This document shows positions 1-8,456 of a DNA stretch of 64,000 nt, piece after piece. This DNA comes from VXPQ01 sp965232485 (GTDB lineage Bacteria > Bacteroidota > Rhodothermia > Rhodothermales > VXPQ01): NCBI GenBank assembly GCA_965232485.1, contig OZ246975.1:1-64000 (forward strand), written 5' to 3'. Position numbers and translations under genes: made by a program. Positions within the stretch are counted from its first letter, which is position 1, and every line of letters starts with the position of its first letter. The notes beneath the pieces were generated by a model. That model was not told where the DNA came from and did no database searches. It saw only the letters and a program-made list of their open reading frames with translations.

Positions 1-831
1 TCAAACAACCCTGGCAACCTGTCCATCATTCTCAGCGAAGCGATCAGCTACATCGGACGGAACTACCTGAAAGAAACCGTCGTCAAGTATCCCCACAAGC
101 CGGAGGCCGGGCGATTCTGGAATTTTCCGATTGGCGCCATTGAAGAGGCCTTGGTGAACGCCATCTACCATCGCTCGTACGAGGAGCGGGAGCCGGTTGA
201 AGTTCGGATCACCCGCGAAGAGTTGCTGGTCTTGAGTTATCCCGGTGCGGACCGCTCCATTCGTATGGATGACTTCAAGAAGGGGCAGGCCGTGAGCAGG
301 CGCTACCGGAACCGGCGTATTGGCGAGTTCCTGAAAGAACTCGACCTTGCCGAGGCGCGCTCAACCGGCGTGCCGAAGATTTTCCGAGCCATGCGGCAGA
401 ACGGCTCGCCGGAACCCATCTTCGAAAGCGACGAAGATCGGACCTGGTTTCGAGTGCGCCTGCCGGTGCATGAACGGGCTTCCCTTGCGGCGCCCCAACA
501 TGATAAGTCATTGATAAATAAGGAGAAGGGTAAAGACGCCCAACAAGACGCCCAACAAGACATCGACCATGTTGAGCAACTGGTGGCTGTGCTCACTGGA
601 GAAATGAGCCGCGCTAGTATCCAGGCGGAATTGGAACTCAAAGACCGGCCCCATTTCATCGAATCGTACCTAAAGCCTGCCTTGGAAGCCGAGTTGATTG
701 AAATGACTCTCCCGGACAAGCCCACTAGTCCCCACCAGTGCTATCGCCTGACTGCCGCCGGGGAGGCTTTGGCTGTGCGATTTAAGACGCTCTCCGCGTG
801 CGGCCCGCGCCAAAACACTCCCGAACCATGA
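1..831 (+). CDS. RecG-like/AlbA-type ATP-binding transcriptional regulator, 5' partial
   Basis: The reading frame is open from base 1, so the N-terminus lies outside the window. The visible part starts with a GHKL-like ATP-binding region of the HATPase_c_4/RecG-like type (AIEEALVNAIYHRSY, then RIGEFLKELDLAEARSTGVPKIFRAM), the usual partner of an N-terminal AlbA_2 DNA-binding domain. A polar linker (KDAQQDAQQD) leads to a C-terminal winged-helix-like segment, as seen at the end of many of these proteins and of Fic-family proteins. The family is annotated as putative transcriptional regulators, often found in accessory regions. The target cannot be read from sequence. Its stop codon overlaps the ATG of the following ABC ATPase, although the two genes look functionally unrelated. 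Confidence 0.75.
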   Translation, partial: SNNPGNLSIILSEAISYIGRNYLKETVVKYPHKPEAGRFWNFPIGAIEEALVNAIYHRSYEEREPVEVRITREELLVLSYPGADRSIRMDDFKKGQAVSRRYRNRRIGEFLKELDLAEARSTGVPKIFRAMRQNGSPEPIFESDEDRTWFRVRLPVHERASLAAPQHDKSLINKEKGKDAQQDAQQDIDHVEQLVAVLTGEMSRASIQAELELKDRPHFIESYLKPALEAELIEMTLPDKPTSPHQCYRLTAAGEALAVRFKTLSACGPRQNTPEP

Positions 832-1475
832 CGCAGCCCGAGGATAGTTTGCCTGCGCTGGACGTATGCGACCTGGCTCGCCGGTTCGGCAAGCGGCTTC
901 TCTTCAGAGACCTTTCGTTTTCGCTGTCGGGAGGGGAGCGCATCGCCGTGACCGGCGCAAACGGGGCCGGAAAGTCCACCTTGCTTCGGATATTGGCCGG
1001 GCTTCTGCCGCCCAGCGAAGGAACCGTCTCGCTTCGCGTGCGCGGCAGCGGGTTGTCGAAGGAGGCGCATCCGCTTCATGCCGGGCTGGTAGCGCCGTAC
1101 GTGAATGTATACGCCGGGCTTTCTTCCCGGGAAAATTTACGGTTCATTGCCCGTGCGCGCCGCCTGAAGGACGAGGACGAGCGAATCGAAGGGGCGCTTG
1201 CCTCGGTTGGATTGACGCACCGCATGCATGACCGGGTCTCTACGTTATCGTCCGGCATGGCGCAGCGCGTCAAACTGGCGGCGGCGCTGCTGGCCGATCC
1301 GCCGTTGTTGCTTTTGGACGAGCCGAACGAGCACCTCGACGAAGAAGGTCGTCGAATCATCGCCGAGGTTGTCCAAAACAGCCTGCGCCGCGGCGCCATC
1401 GTGGTGGCGGCCACCAACGACGCGCGGGAAGCGGAGCAGTACGCCCGTACGCTCTGCGTCGAGGAGTACCGGTAG
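828..1475 (+). CDS. ABC transporter ATP-binding protein (CcmA-like)
   Basis: This is a 215-residue stand-alone nucleotide-binding subunit. Walker A is GANGAGKST (about residue 40), the signature motif is LSSGMAQRVK (about residue 143) and Walker B is LLLLDEPNEHLD. The short length and the LSSGMAQR signature resemble CcmA, the ATPase of the haem exporter used in cytochrome c maturation. No CcmB/CcmC permease gene follows, so the substrate stays open. I chose the ATG at 828, which overlaps the upstream stop as ATGA, over an in-frame GTG at 798, because it leaves a normal NBD N-terminus. The ATPase would act at the inner face of the cytoplasmic membrane with an unseen permease. Confidence 0.8.
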   Translation: MTQPEDSLPALDVCDLARRFGKRLLFRDLSFSLSGGERIAVTGANGAGKSTLLRILAGLLPPSEGTVSLRVRGSGLSKEAHPLHAGLVAPYVNVYAGLSSRENLRFIARARRLKDEDERIEGALASVGLTHRMHDRVSTLSSGMAQRVKLAAALLADPPLLLLDEPNEHLDEEGRRIIAEVVQNSLRRGAIVVAATNDAREAEQYARTLCVEEYR

Positions 1476-1532
1476 GCCGGGCCGCCGCATTATTTTCCCC
1501 GCGAGGCCCTAAATCACCTCGCGCCAATGAAC

Positions 1533-1577
1533 GCCTTAAAAAATAAGGCCGAAGAAAACAAGACTTAAATAATTAAG
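1533..1577. terminator. Possible bidirectional terminator between convergent genes
   Basis: Two small perfect hairpins lie between the converging ABC ATPase gene and comF: GCCTTA-5 nt-TAAGGC (1533-1549) and CTTAA-4 nt-TTAAG (1564-1577). Both are AT-rich and lack a clear T-run, so this is a weak prediction based on position and symmetry. Confidence 0.3.
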
Positions 1578-1610
1578 GATACATTGGTTTTCCCGCCGTT
1601 TCGCGCCCCC

Positions 1611-2348
1611 TCACATCCGCGTTACGCCCAGCGCCGCGACGTCTACGGCGTCTGCCCCGGCTTCGAGCAGGGCGCTTGCGGCCACGCCCGCCGTGGCCCC
1701 CGTAGTGAGAATATCGTCCACGAGCAGGATGCGCCGTCCGGCGATCCGCTCCGGGGCGGGTATAGCAAAGGCCCCGTTGAGATTGTCCAGCCGTTCGTTG
1801 CGCGAAAGCGTCGTTTGCGAACGGGTGGCCTTGTTGCGGACCATAACATCCGTCGCCACCGGCTTTTCCAGGGCGGGCGCAATGCCCCGGACGAGATATT
1901 CGCTTTGGTTATACCCTCGTTCGCATAGCCGCATGCGGTGCAGGGGAATGGGCGCGATCATATCCGGCGCGGGTCGATACATGAGCGTTTGGGCAAAGGC
2001 GTGGCCCAGCGCATGCCCCAGCCACATGCCGTAGCGCGGGCGATTTTCGTATTTCAGGGCCTGATGTATGCGTTGCAGGAATCCCCCCTTGTCGAACATC
2101 CACAGGGCGAATGCGCCGTCAATGGCGCTGCGCATGCCGGGCAGATCGTCGATGCGCTCCCGGACATCGTCTGCGTCGGCCCGGTCCGCGTTGCGCAGGC
2201 AGCAGAAGCAAAGCAGCATGGAGGCGTTCGGGATGGCGCCGCCGCAGTGCAGGCAGGCCGTAGGGAAGGCCAGCCCCATCAGTCCCTGTCCCACGTCGCG
2301 CGCCGTTTGCGCCGATGTTCGCCACAGGTTTCGTGCAGAGAGAGACAT
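1611..2348 (-). CDS. comF: ComF family phosphoribosyltransferase-like protein
   Basis: A 245-residue protein with the ComF layout: an N-terminal zinc-ribbon-like cluster (CLHC near residue 32 and CFCC near residue 47), a middle region with PIPLHRMRLCERGYNQSE, and a C-terminal type I phosphoribosyltransferase loop VDDILTTGAT near residue 210. ComF proteins are needed for natural DNA uptake in several bacteria, probably at the single-stranded DNA import step, and are also conserved in non-competent species. I prefer the ATG at 2348 over one 39 bases upstream because the family begins close to the zinc cluster. The gene converges on the ABC ATPase gene and is transcribed alone. Confidence 0.88.
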   Translation of the reverse strand: MSLSARNLWRTSAQTARDVGQGLMGLAFPTACLHCGGAIPNASMLLCFCCLRNADRADADDVRERIDDLPGMRSAIDGAFALWMFDKGGFLQRIHQALKYENRPRYGMWLGHALGHAFAQTLMYRPAPDMIAPIPLHRMRLCERGYNQSEYLVRGIAPALEKPVATDVMVRNKATRSQTTLSRNERLDNLNGAFAIPAPERIAGRRILLVDDILTTGATAGVAASALLEAGADAVDVAALGVTRM

Positions 2349-2507
2349 GGTTTCGGTCGGATATTGCGTTACGGCGGTGCAAAACATGCTTCGAATTTCC
2401 TATATTAGACGCCTCCGGTCGATCTTCATAACCTGCCGCGGCGCCCCCGCGCGGTTTTTTTCGACCGAATATCCCTGAGGTTATGGACACAAGCACTACC
2501 GAAACCG

Positions 2508-2759
2508 ATGGCGACTCCCGTGCGGCGCGGAATGATTATCAAGAACGCCAATTCGCGTCCGGTTGACATAGGCATGACTTCTCGCAGCATTACGTTGCTT
2601 CCTGGCGAAGCGACGATGATCACGGCGGAAGAAGTGCGCGATCCCGAGGTTCGGAAGAACCTGCAGGTGCGCGCCATTTCGATCGTGCGTCCGGTCACGA
2701 CGGAGGAAGAGAAAGCATTTCGGAAGGAGATAGAAGAAGCCGGGAGCGTTCAGGGATGA
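2508..2759 (+). CDS. Small conserved-looking protein, coupled to the downstream glycosyltransferase
   Basis: An 83-residue soluble protein with no recognised domain. It has a short beta-rich first half (MIIKNANSRPVDIG, then TLLPGEATMITAEEV) and a charged C-terminal helix. An internal ATG at 2532 would give a 75-residue product starting MIIKNANSRPV and is at least as plausible a start. Its TGA overlaps the next ATG (ATGA at 2756-2759), which points to translational coupling with the queuosine-mannosyltransferase homologue. No function can be given. Confidence 0.6.
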   Translation: MATPVRRGMIIKNANSRPVDIGMTSRSITLLPGEATMITAEEVRDPEVRKNLQVRAISIVRPVTTEEEKAFRKEIEEAGSVQG

Positions 2760-3913
2760 AAGTGCTTGCCCTGGAGCCGTGGTACGGCGGCTCCCACAGA
2801 AATTTTCTCGATGGCCTCGCGAAGCATAGTCGCCACGAGTTTCGGACGGTCACCATGACGGACCGTTTCTGGAAATGGCGCATGCACGGCGGCGCCGTCA
2901 CCATGGCGCGCAAGGCCCTCAAGGCGTTCCGGAACGGTTTCGAGCCGGATGTCGTGTTCGTCACGGGCATGGTCAACCTGCCGGCCTTTCTGGCGCTGGT
3001 CCGTCCGCATCTGGGGAATGTGCCCGTCGCGCTATATTTCCACGAGAACCAGTTGACCTATCCGTTGCCGCCGGACGCTGAGCGGGATTATACGTACGGG
3101 TATATCAACTACCTGTCCTCGCTGGCCGCCGACCGGATCGTGTTCAACTCCCGGTTTCATTTCGACGAGTTCATGGATGCGCTGCCCAAACTCTTGCGCG
3201 CATTTCCAGATTACACCCATTTGAATACGATGAATGCGCTTCGGAAGAAGTCCACCGTATTGCATGTGGGCATGGACCTGGAGGCGCACGACCGCTACCG
3301 CGCCGCGTACGCGCCGCCCGACTGGGGGGCTTCCATGCGTTCCCCGATCGTGCTATGGAATCAGCGTTGGGAGTACGACAAGAATCCGGAGGCCTTTTTC
3401 CGGGTGATGAACCGGCTCGACGATTGCGGATACCGTTTTCGCCTTATTCTCGCCGGGGAGCATTTCGAGGAGCAGCCTTACGAATTCGAAAAAGCGTTCG
3501 AGCGGTATGCGGATCGCATCCTGCACTACGGCTATGCGGAGAATTTCAAGGAATACAGCCGCTTGCTGCACCGGGCGCATCTTGTGGTGTCTACCTCGAT
3601 CCACGAATTTTTCGGCATAGCCATTATGGAGGCCATTTATTGCGGTTGCCACCCGCTCCTGCCGAATCGCCTCAGCTATCCCGAACTGATTCCCGATACG
3701 CTCCACCGCCCGCTGCTGCACGCTCCCGTGTTGTACGAGGACGAGCAGGGCCTTTTCGAGGCGTTGTCCCGGATTATGGAAAGCGAGGAACGGCCATTGC
3801 CGACGTCTACGCTCCAGACTATTCCGCAGGCGCTCGACTGGCGGAAGCATATTGCGCAGTACGATGCGCTGCTGGAAGAGATCGCCGCCGCGCCCCGGGA
3901 AGCGCGCTTGTAG
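2756..3913 (+). CDS. tRNA-queuosine alpha-mannosyltransferase homologue (DUF3524/GTDC1 family)
   Basis: A 385-residue GT-B glycosyltransferase. The N-terminal half carries the family landmarks EPWYGGSHRNF (residues 7-17), KWRMHGG and HENQLTYP (residues 96-103), closely matching the animal GTDC1/QTMAN protein. The C-terminal half has the nucleotide-sugar-binding region with HEFFGIAIMEA, the usual EX7E-type element of retaining GT-B enzymes. GTDC1 transfers mannose from GDP-mannose to queuosine in tRNA-Asp. Whether this bacterial member modifies queuosine or another acceptor is inference. It overlaps the small upstream gene by four bases and probably forms a two-gene operon with it. Confidence 0.85.
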   Translation: MKVLALEPWYGGSHRNFLDGLAKHSRHEFRTVTMTDRFWKWRMHGGAVTMARKALKAFRNGFEPDVVFVTGMVNLPAFLALVRPHLGNVPVALYFHENQLTYPLPPDAERDYTYGYINYLSSLAADRIVFNSRFHFDEFMDALPKLLRAFPDYTHLNTMNALRKKSTVLHVGMDLEAHDRYRAAYAPPDWGASMRSPIVLWNQRWEYDKNPEAFFRVMNRLDDCGYRFRLILAGEHFEEQPYEFEKAFERYADRILHYGYAENFKEYSRLLHRAHLVVSTSIHEFFGIAIMEAIYCGCHPLLPNRLSYPELIPDTLHRPLLHAPVLYEDEQGLFEALSRIMESEERPLPTSTLQTIPQALDWRKHIAQYDALLEEIAAAPREARL

Positions 3914-4263
3914 ATTCGCCCGCGGCGCTTATCAGGATCGGGCGTCTGTTCTGGCGGTGCGGGTTTGAAGGGGATTTTGCGACGCGGTACGTGAGATCCA
4001 ACGACCTGTGCCCTGAGACCGGAACGGAGTCGGCGCAAGGTCCGTGGGAGTTCGTGTCCGGCATGGATATGCTTGCAGTAGCAGGCGATCCGTCTGGCTC
4101 CGATGGCGGCTTCTGGGAGGGGGACCGGATTGCGGACGGATTACCGTGGAGGGCTTTTCGACGGTGGTGTTGCGGTGAGAGCACGGTATTTTGCGAATAA
4201 ATGATGAACACAAAAAAGGACTTGATTTTTTTGCCATATTATAAAATACAGGAGCGTGATCAA
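3914..4263. other. Stretch without a recognised gene
   Basis: About 350 bases between the glycosyltransferase stop and the next plausible start. The first 280 bases keep the GC-rich composition of the left flank, and open frames here show no domain that I recognise. Composition drops sharply at about 4200, which looks like the left boundary of an AT-richer insert. Confidence 0.4.
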
Positions 4264-4566
4264 ATGTTTGATCGAAGTCGTTATTCTTTCAACAAATCCG
4301 TACCCAAGCCAATGAAGTTCTTTAGAAGCCTTTCGAGGCGTTTTGTTATGGTGCTAATGTTTTTATTTAGCGCATTGCCTTTCGCCTCGGCCTTTGCACA
4401 AGTCCACGTAGGTAGGTGTCATTGGCAGGCATTTGGGTGTTTTTACACATTCGACATATATGTCCTGCCGGATGACTCGCATATAGTACATGGAGTAATG
4501 CAATGTCCCGGCATGTTACAGCCCATAGATATAGGAACGGGAGGGTACGGGGGTTGCCCATCATAA
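4264..4566 (+). CDS. Small secreted protein of unknown function
   Basis: A 100-residue product. A good Shine-Dalgarno AGGAG at 4250-4254 lies ahead of this ATG, which decides the start over an upstream in-frame ATG at 4201. The N-terminus is basic (SRRF) followed by a hydrophobic run MVLMFLFSALPFASAFA and a likely signal-peptidase site before QVHVG. The mature part is only about 55 residues, with four cysteines and a Gly-rich tail. Base composition is much AT-richer than the flanks, as in the next two genes, suggesting common acquisition. No family was recognised. Confidence 0.55.
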   Translation: MFDRSRYSFNKSVPKPMKFFRSLSRRFVMVLMFLFSALPFASAFAQVHVGRCHWQAFGCFYTFDIYVLPDDSHIVHGVMQCPGMLQPIDIGTGGYGGCPS

Positions 4567-4657
4567 ATTTCACTCAGAATGACTCTTGTCGGTCGCAATC
4601 CTTATTACCACCATTCCCATTCCCTTATTCAACAACCTTCTTAATAGGTGTAACGTC

Positions 4658-5341
4658 ATGAAAGCCCTGAGCCTGAATACTTTCGTCGTGCTTGTCGGCC
4701 TGCTCATTGCAGGCTGCCAATCAGATATTGCTACAACTTCGCATGAACAAAATCCTCCGCCTTTTACCGCACAAAAATACATGCCTATCAATCTTGCGCC
4801 ATCTGTGCAAGCCGGGTTTATTGCAGAAGAAGATATACCACACGTTATGGATGTTGCGAGCCAGAGCATGCGATCAGTTTTGGGACTGTTGTTGAAGGAA
4901 GAAGTTTCTATAGAAGAATTACAGGTTGCAGCCGTTAATGCTCTTGACGGTGATCATGCGCCAGCTGTTCAAGCTTATATTGAACAAAGAATTGCGATAA
5001 ATGTGCTTGATCATGCGCGAGATCACGAAAAACCCTTAACCCCTGAACAGGCTGGTTATTTCGCGGATTTACTCCTGAAGAATGAAAACGCGAATGCACA
5101 TTTGATCGTTTACGCACTGAACTATATCGGGGACTACTGGTCTGATGATCGTGTTGCATCGAGTGCAGCCAAGGCAATTGATTTCGCGGGATATTGGGCA
5201 TTGAGCCAAGGGAGACTCCATAAAACCGCTCCGGTCGATAAGCATGAAGAGGATAACGCTCATGTAGTTGGCTTGGGTGGCGCCCAAGCAAATCAGATGC
5301 AAGCCCTCGAAACTGCCATTGAGCAGCTTCGGGAAATGTAG
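4658..5341 (+). CDS. Putative lipoprotein, unknown function
   Basis: A 227-residue protein beginning MKALSLNTFVVLVGLLIAGC, a typical lipoprotein signal with lipobox LIAG-C. The start at 4658 places the lipobox at about residue 20; an upstream ATG at 4586 would bury it. The mature region is helical and acidic with no recognised domain and is likely anchored at the periplasmic side or outer membrane. It sits in the AT-rich patch between two other unknown genes on the same strand and may share a transcript with them. Confidence 0.6.
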   Translation: MKALSLNTFVVLVGLLIAGCQSDIATTSHEQNPPPFTAQKYMPINLAPSVQAGFIAEEDIPHVMDVASQSMRSVLGLLLKEEVSIEELQVAAVNALDGDHAPAVQAYIEQRIAINVLDHARDHEKPLTPEQAGYFADLLLKNENANAHLIVYALNYIGDYWSDDRVASSAAKAIDFAGYWALSQGRLHKTAPVDKHEEDNAHVVGLGGAQANQMQALETAIEQLREM

Positions 5342-5390
5342 CGGTATTGTATTTGTTAAAGCAAGGACGGCTCTCTCTGTAGTATCGCTC

Positions 5391-6038
5391 ATGCATCTGG
5401 GCCTTGACAATCGTTCTTTTCTACCGCCTTTTCCTCCTATGGGACGCGGTGAAGACGGTTTGTTCGGCTCCGTGCTGAAACGCTGCTTGCCTGGAACGCA
5501 TAAGGGATATATTTTAGGGTATGCTATCCAGCATGTACCAAACGAGCGTCGAAATCATTATGAGGAAAACATTTCTTTTCCCCGCTTTGGGGCTAATGAT
5601 TTACTGGCGATGATTATCAACTATTCAAGCGAAGGGTGGCAAGGCACAGATGCTTGCTCGATCTCTGAATTGGGAGATCGATTGATAAAAATGGGAGAAT
5701 TACCTGAGGCGAAATTTTTTAATTATGTCCGGGGGCTAATGCTTAAGACGGTTCACCACCAGGTTTACCGTGCCGAACGACGCCTTGGAGAGGAGAAGAA
5801 ACCCTTGGCGCATTGGCGTAATGATTTGATGCGGTATATCGATTCTGCCCGTGCATCCGTGATGAGGCAGGATTTTGCCGTGCCTGTTGATTTACCAGGA
5901 AGCATCGATGAGCGTCTCGCCTGTTTTCAATCGTATGTCATATCCTATGGCAAGCTCCTTACCTTCTGGCCCCAAATAACGCGTGGCGCCGCTGAAATGA
6001 AGGAAACGGGAAAGCGTTTGGCAAAGCGTGTCTCATGA
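5391..6038 (+). CDS. Hypothetical protein, unknown function
   Basis: About 215 residues from the ATG at 5391. The frame is open further upstream, but that extension would overlap the preceding gene. The sequence has no signal peptide or membrane segment and is mixed alpha-helical with many charged residues (VYRAERRLGEEKKPL, then RYIDSARASVMRQDF). I recognise no family. It is the last gene of the AT-rich patch, and its stop lies 41 bases from the 3' end of the convergent icd gene, where composition returns to the chromosomal norm. Confidence 0.5.
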   Translation: MHLGLDNRSFLPPFPPMGRGEDGLFGSVLKRCLPGTHKGYILGYAIQHVPNERRNHYEENISFPRFGANDLLAMIINYSSEGWQGTDACSISELGDRLIKMGELPEAKFFNYVRGLMLKTVHHQVYRAERRLGEEKKPLAHWRNDLMRYIDSARASVMRQDFAVPVDLPGSIDERLACFQSYVISYGKLLTFWPQITRGAAEMKETGKRLAKRVS

Positions 6039-6078
6039 AGCTTGCTATTGCCTGACAGTCGAAGTAATGGACGTGTCG

Positions 6079-7323
6079 TTACGCCATGTTTTCGACCATG
6101 GCCTCGCCGAACTCGCTGGTTTTGAGCAGCGTGGCGTCGTCCATCTGGCGTTCGAAGTCGTAGGTGACTCGCTTCTGCGCAATCGTTTTTTCCAGCGAAG
6201 ACACGATCAGGTCGGCAGCTTCGTCCCATCCCATGTACCGGAACATCATTTCCCCGGACAGAATGACCGAGCCGGGGTTCACCTTGTCCTGCCCGGCGTA
6301 TTTGGGGGCCGTGCCGTGCGTGGCTTCGAAGACGGCGTGGCCGGTGTCGTAATTGATGTTGGCGCCCGGGGCAATGCCGATGCCTCCGACCTGGGCGGCC
6401 AGCGCGTCGGAGATGTAATCCCCGTTCAGGTTCATGGTGGCGATGACGCCGTATTCGTCCGGGCGCGTAAGAATCTGTTGCAGAAAAGCGTCGGCGATGA
6501 CATCCTTCACCACGGTTCCGTCGGGGAGTCGGAGCCAGGGGCCGCCTCCGAATTCTCTGGCCTCGAATTCCCGCTGGGCTAGGCCGTATCCCCAATCCCG
6601 GAAGCCGCCTTCGGTGAATTTCATGATGTTTCCCTTGTGCACCAGCGTGACGCTGTCGTAGCCGCGCTGCCGGGCATAGCCGAAGGCCGCGCGTACGAGC
6701 CGCTCCGTGCCTTCTTTGGAAATCGGCTTGACGCCTACGCCGCTTGTTTCCGGAAAACGGATGTTCCGGACGCCCAGTTCGTTCCTCAGAAAGCCAATAA
6801 GTTTTTCTGCTTCCGGCGTACCCATTTCATACTCAATGCCTGCATAGATGTCCTCCGAATTTTCCCGAAAGATCACCATATTCACCTTTTCGGGGCGCTT
6901 GACGGGGGAGGGGACGCCTGCAAAATGGCGGACGGGACGGACGCAAGCGTACAAGTCCAGTATCTGCCGCAGGGCTACGTTCAGCGAGCGAATGCCTCCG
7001 CCAACCGGCGTGGTCAGAGGTCCTTTGATGGCGACGAGATGCCGGCGAATGGCTTCGAGGGTGTCGTTCGGGAGCCACTCGTCGAATTGGTTTTTCGCCT
7101 TTTCGCCTGCGAACACCTCGAACCACGAGATTTTCCGCGCATCCCCATAGGCATGCCGGACCGCCTGGTCGAAAACATGTTGCGCGGCGGCCCATATGTC
7201 CGGGCCTGTGCCGTCGCCTTCTATGAACGGCACGATGGGGTGGTCCGGCACATTCAGTCGGCCTTGCTCCATGGCGATGGATTGGCCTTCGGCGGGCGGG
7301 GTCAAGTTGCTGTATGCAGGCAT
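6079..7323 (-). CDS. icd: Isocitrate dehydrogenase, NADP-dependent (TCA cycle)
   Basis: A 414-residue enzyme of the E. coli-type Icd subfamily that converts isocitrate to 2-oxoglutarate and CO2. Visible landmarks are the substrate-binding region RENSEDIYAGIEYE, the metal-binding region NLNGDYISD and the coenzyme loop HGTAPKYAGQDKVNPGS. The Lys-Tyr in APKYAG are the residues that select NADP in E. coli Icd. The C-terminus (TSEFGEAMVENM) also matches the full-length family. It is a monocistronic gene that converges on the unknown gene ending at 6038. Confidence 0.95.
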   Translation of the reverse strand: MPAYSNLTPPAEGQSIAMEQGRLNVPDHPIVPFIEGDGTGPDIWAAAQHVFDQAVRHAYGDARKISWFEVFAGEKAKNQFDEWLPNDTLEAIRRHLVAIKGPLTTPVGGGIRSLNVALRQILDLYACVRPVRHFAGVPSPVKRPEKVNMVIFRENSEDIYAGIEYEMGTPEAEKLIGFLRNELGVRNIRFPETSGVGVKPISKEGTERLVRAAFGYARQRGYDSVTLVHKGNIMKFTEGGFRDWGYGLAQREFEAREFGGGPWLRLPDGTVVKDVIADAFLQQILTRPDEYGVIATMNLNGDYISDALAAQVGGIGIAPGANINYDTGHAVFEATHGTAPKYAGQDKVNPGSVILSGEMMFRYMGWDEAADLIVSSLEKTIAQKRVTYDFERQMDDATLLKTSEFGEAMVENMA

Positions 7324-7446
7324 GGGTCTGTTTTTAGGACAATGGCGCGGCGTGTTGCGGCGTTACGATTCGACGGGCCTGTTAACGCGCAAAGGATGGG
7401 GAGGGATGCGCGCGTTTCGTGTAAAGCGCGTAAAATCGCAAGGCGG

Positions 7447-8205
7447 CTACAAGCGTCCGAACAGTTGGCGCAGCCGGAGTTCCCAGACTTTGAACGCCGC
7501 TTCGCGCACGATGGCCCGCGTCATCTTGGACTGACCTTCGGTGCGTTCGGTAAAGATGATCGGAATTTCGAGCAGGACGAATTGTCGCCGCCAGGCCCGG
7601 AACTTCATTTCCAGCAGAAAGGAGTAGCCGTTGGAGGTGACCCGCTCGAAGTCGATGGCTTCAAGTACGCGGCGATGGTAGCACATGAACCCGGCGGTTA
7701 CGTCCCGGATCGGCATGCGCGTCACGAAACGGGTGTACATTCCGGCGGAATAGGAGAGGATGAGGCGGGTAAGCGGCCAGTTTACGACGCGTACGCCATC
7801 TGCATAGCGGGACCCGACCGCCAGGTCGGCGCGGCCTTCGAGCACCGGTGCGATCAATTGGGAAATATCGGCCGGGTTGTGCGACAAGTCTGCGTCCATG
7901 CTGCAAATAAAGGTGTAATTCCGCGCGAGAGCCCAGTCGAAGCCGCGAAGATAGGCGGACCCGAGCCCCATTTTTCCTTCCCGTTCGATCAACGAAATGC
8001 GTCCAGGGTACTTCTGCATGCGCGTCTTTACGCAGCGGCCCGTGCCGTCGGGCGAGCCGTCGTCGACCACGAGCACATGCACCTGTTCGGGCAGCGTCAT
8101 GAGTTCGTCGAGCACAACGGGGACATTTTCCGCTTCGTTGTAGGTGGGAATCACCACCACGGAGCGGTCCTCTCCCGAAGCATCCTGTTTGCGAAGCGGT
8201 TTCAC
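7447..8205 (-). CDS. Polyprenol-phosphate mannose synthase-like glycosyltransferase (GT2, DPM1 type)
   Basis: A 252-residue GT-A glycosyltransferase with the DPM1 order of motifs: VVIPTYNEAENV (near residue 18), VVDDGSPDGTG, CSMDADLSHNP (the DXD equivalent) and RDVTAGFMCYHR. Such enzymes move mannose, or another sugar, from a nucleotide donor to a polyprenyl phosphate at the cytoplasmic membrane. There is no C-terminal membrane domain, so this is the short soluble form. The start is a GTG (8203-8205 on the complement). It is divergent from pdhA with about 250 bases between them. The exact sugar is not determined. Confidence 0.88.
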   Translation of the reverse strand: MKPLRKQDASGEDRSVVVIPTYNEAENVPVVLDELMTLPEQVHVLVVDDGSPDGTGRCVKTRMQKYPGRISLIEREGKMGLGSAYLRGFDWALARNYTFICSMDADLSHNPADISQLIAPVLEGRADLAVGSRYADGVRVVNWPLTRLILSYSAGMYTRFVTRMPIRDVTAGFMCYHRRVLEAIDFERVTSNGYSFLLEMKFRAWRRQFVLLEIPIIFTERTEGQSKMTRAIVREAAFKVWELRLRQLFGRL

Positions 8206-8456
8206 GGGAAGCGAAAATCGGAGGGACAGCGTGCGAAATATTGTGATTTTTTAGTATCTTGATCAGCTGTGCATGCTCAAGTCCGCATTCTGACACAGGA
8301 GCGGGCGGGCGGTTCCGAAGGGGGCCTGCACGCAGTATCCTTAAGAATACAGTTAATTTTAGGGAAAGATGAAACCCGCTGGATTCTATCCTGATACAAA
8401 CGGGTTGACGGCCCTGTTCGTCGTTTTTTGGCAAACAACTCATGCTATGATACGCC

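Noticed and set aside
4586..4657. Upstream ATG extending the lipoprotein gene
   Set aside because: It would place 24 residues ahead of a textbook lipoprotein signal and push the lipobox too far from the N-terminus.
6637..8262. 541-residue open frame on the plus strand
   Set aside because: It lies opposite icd and the GT2 glycosyltransferase gene, both of which carry intact catalytic motifs.
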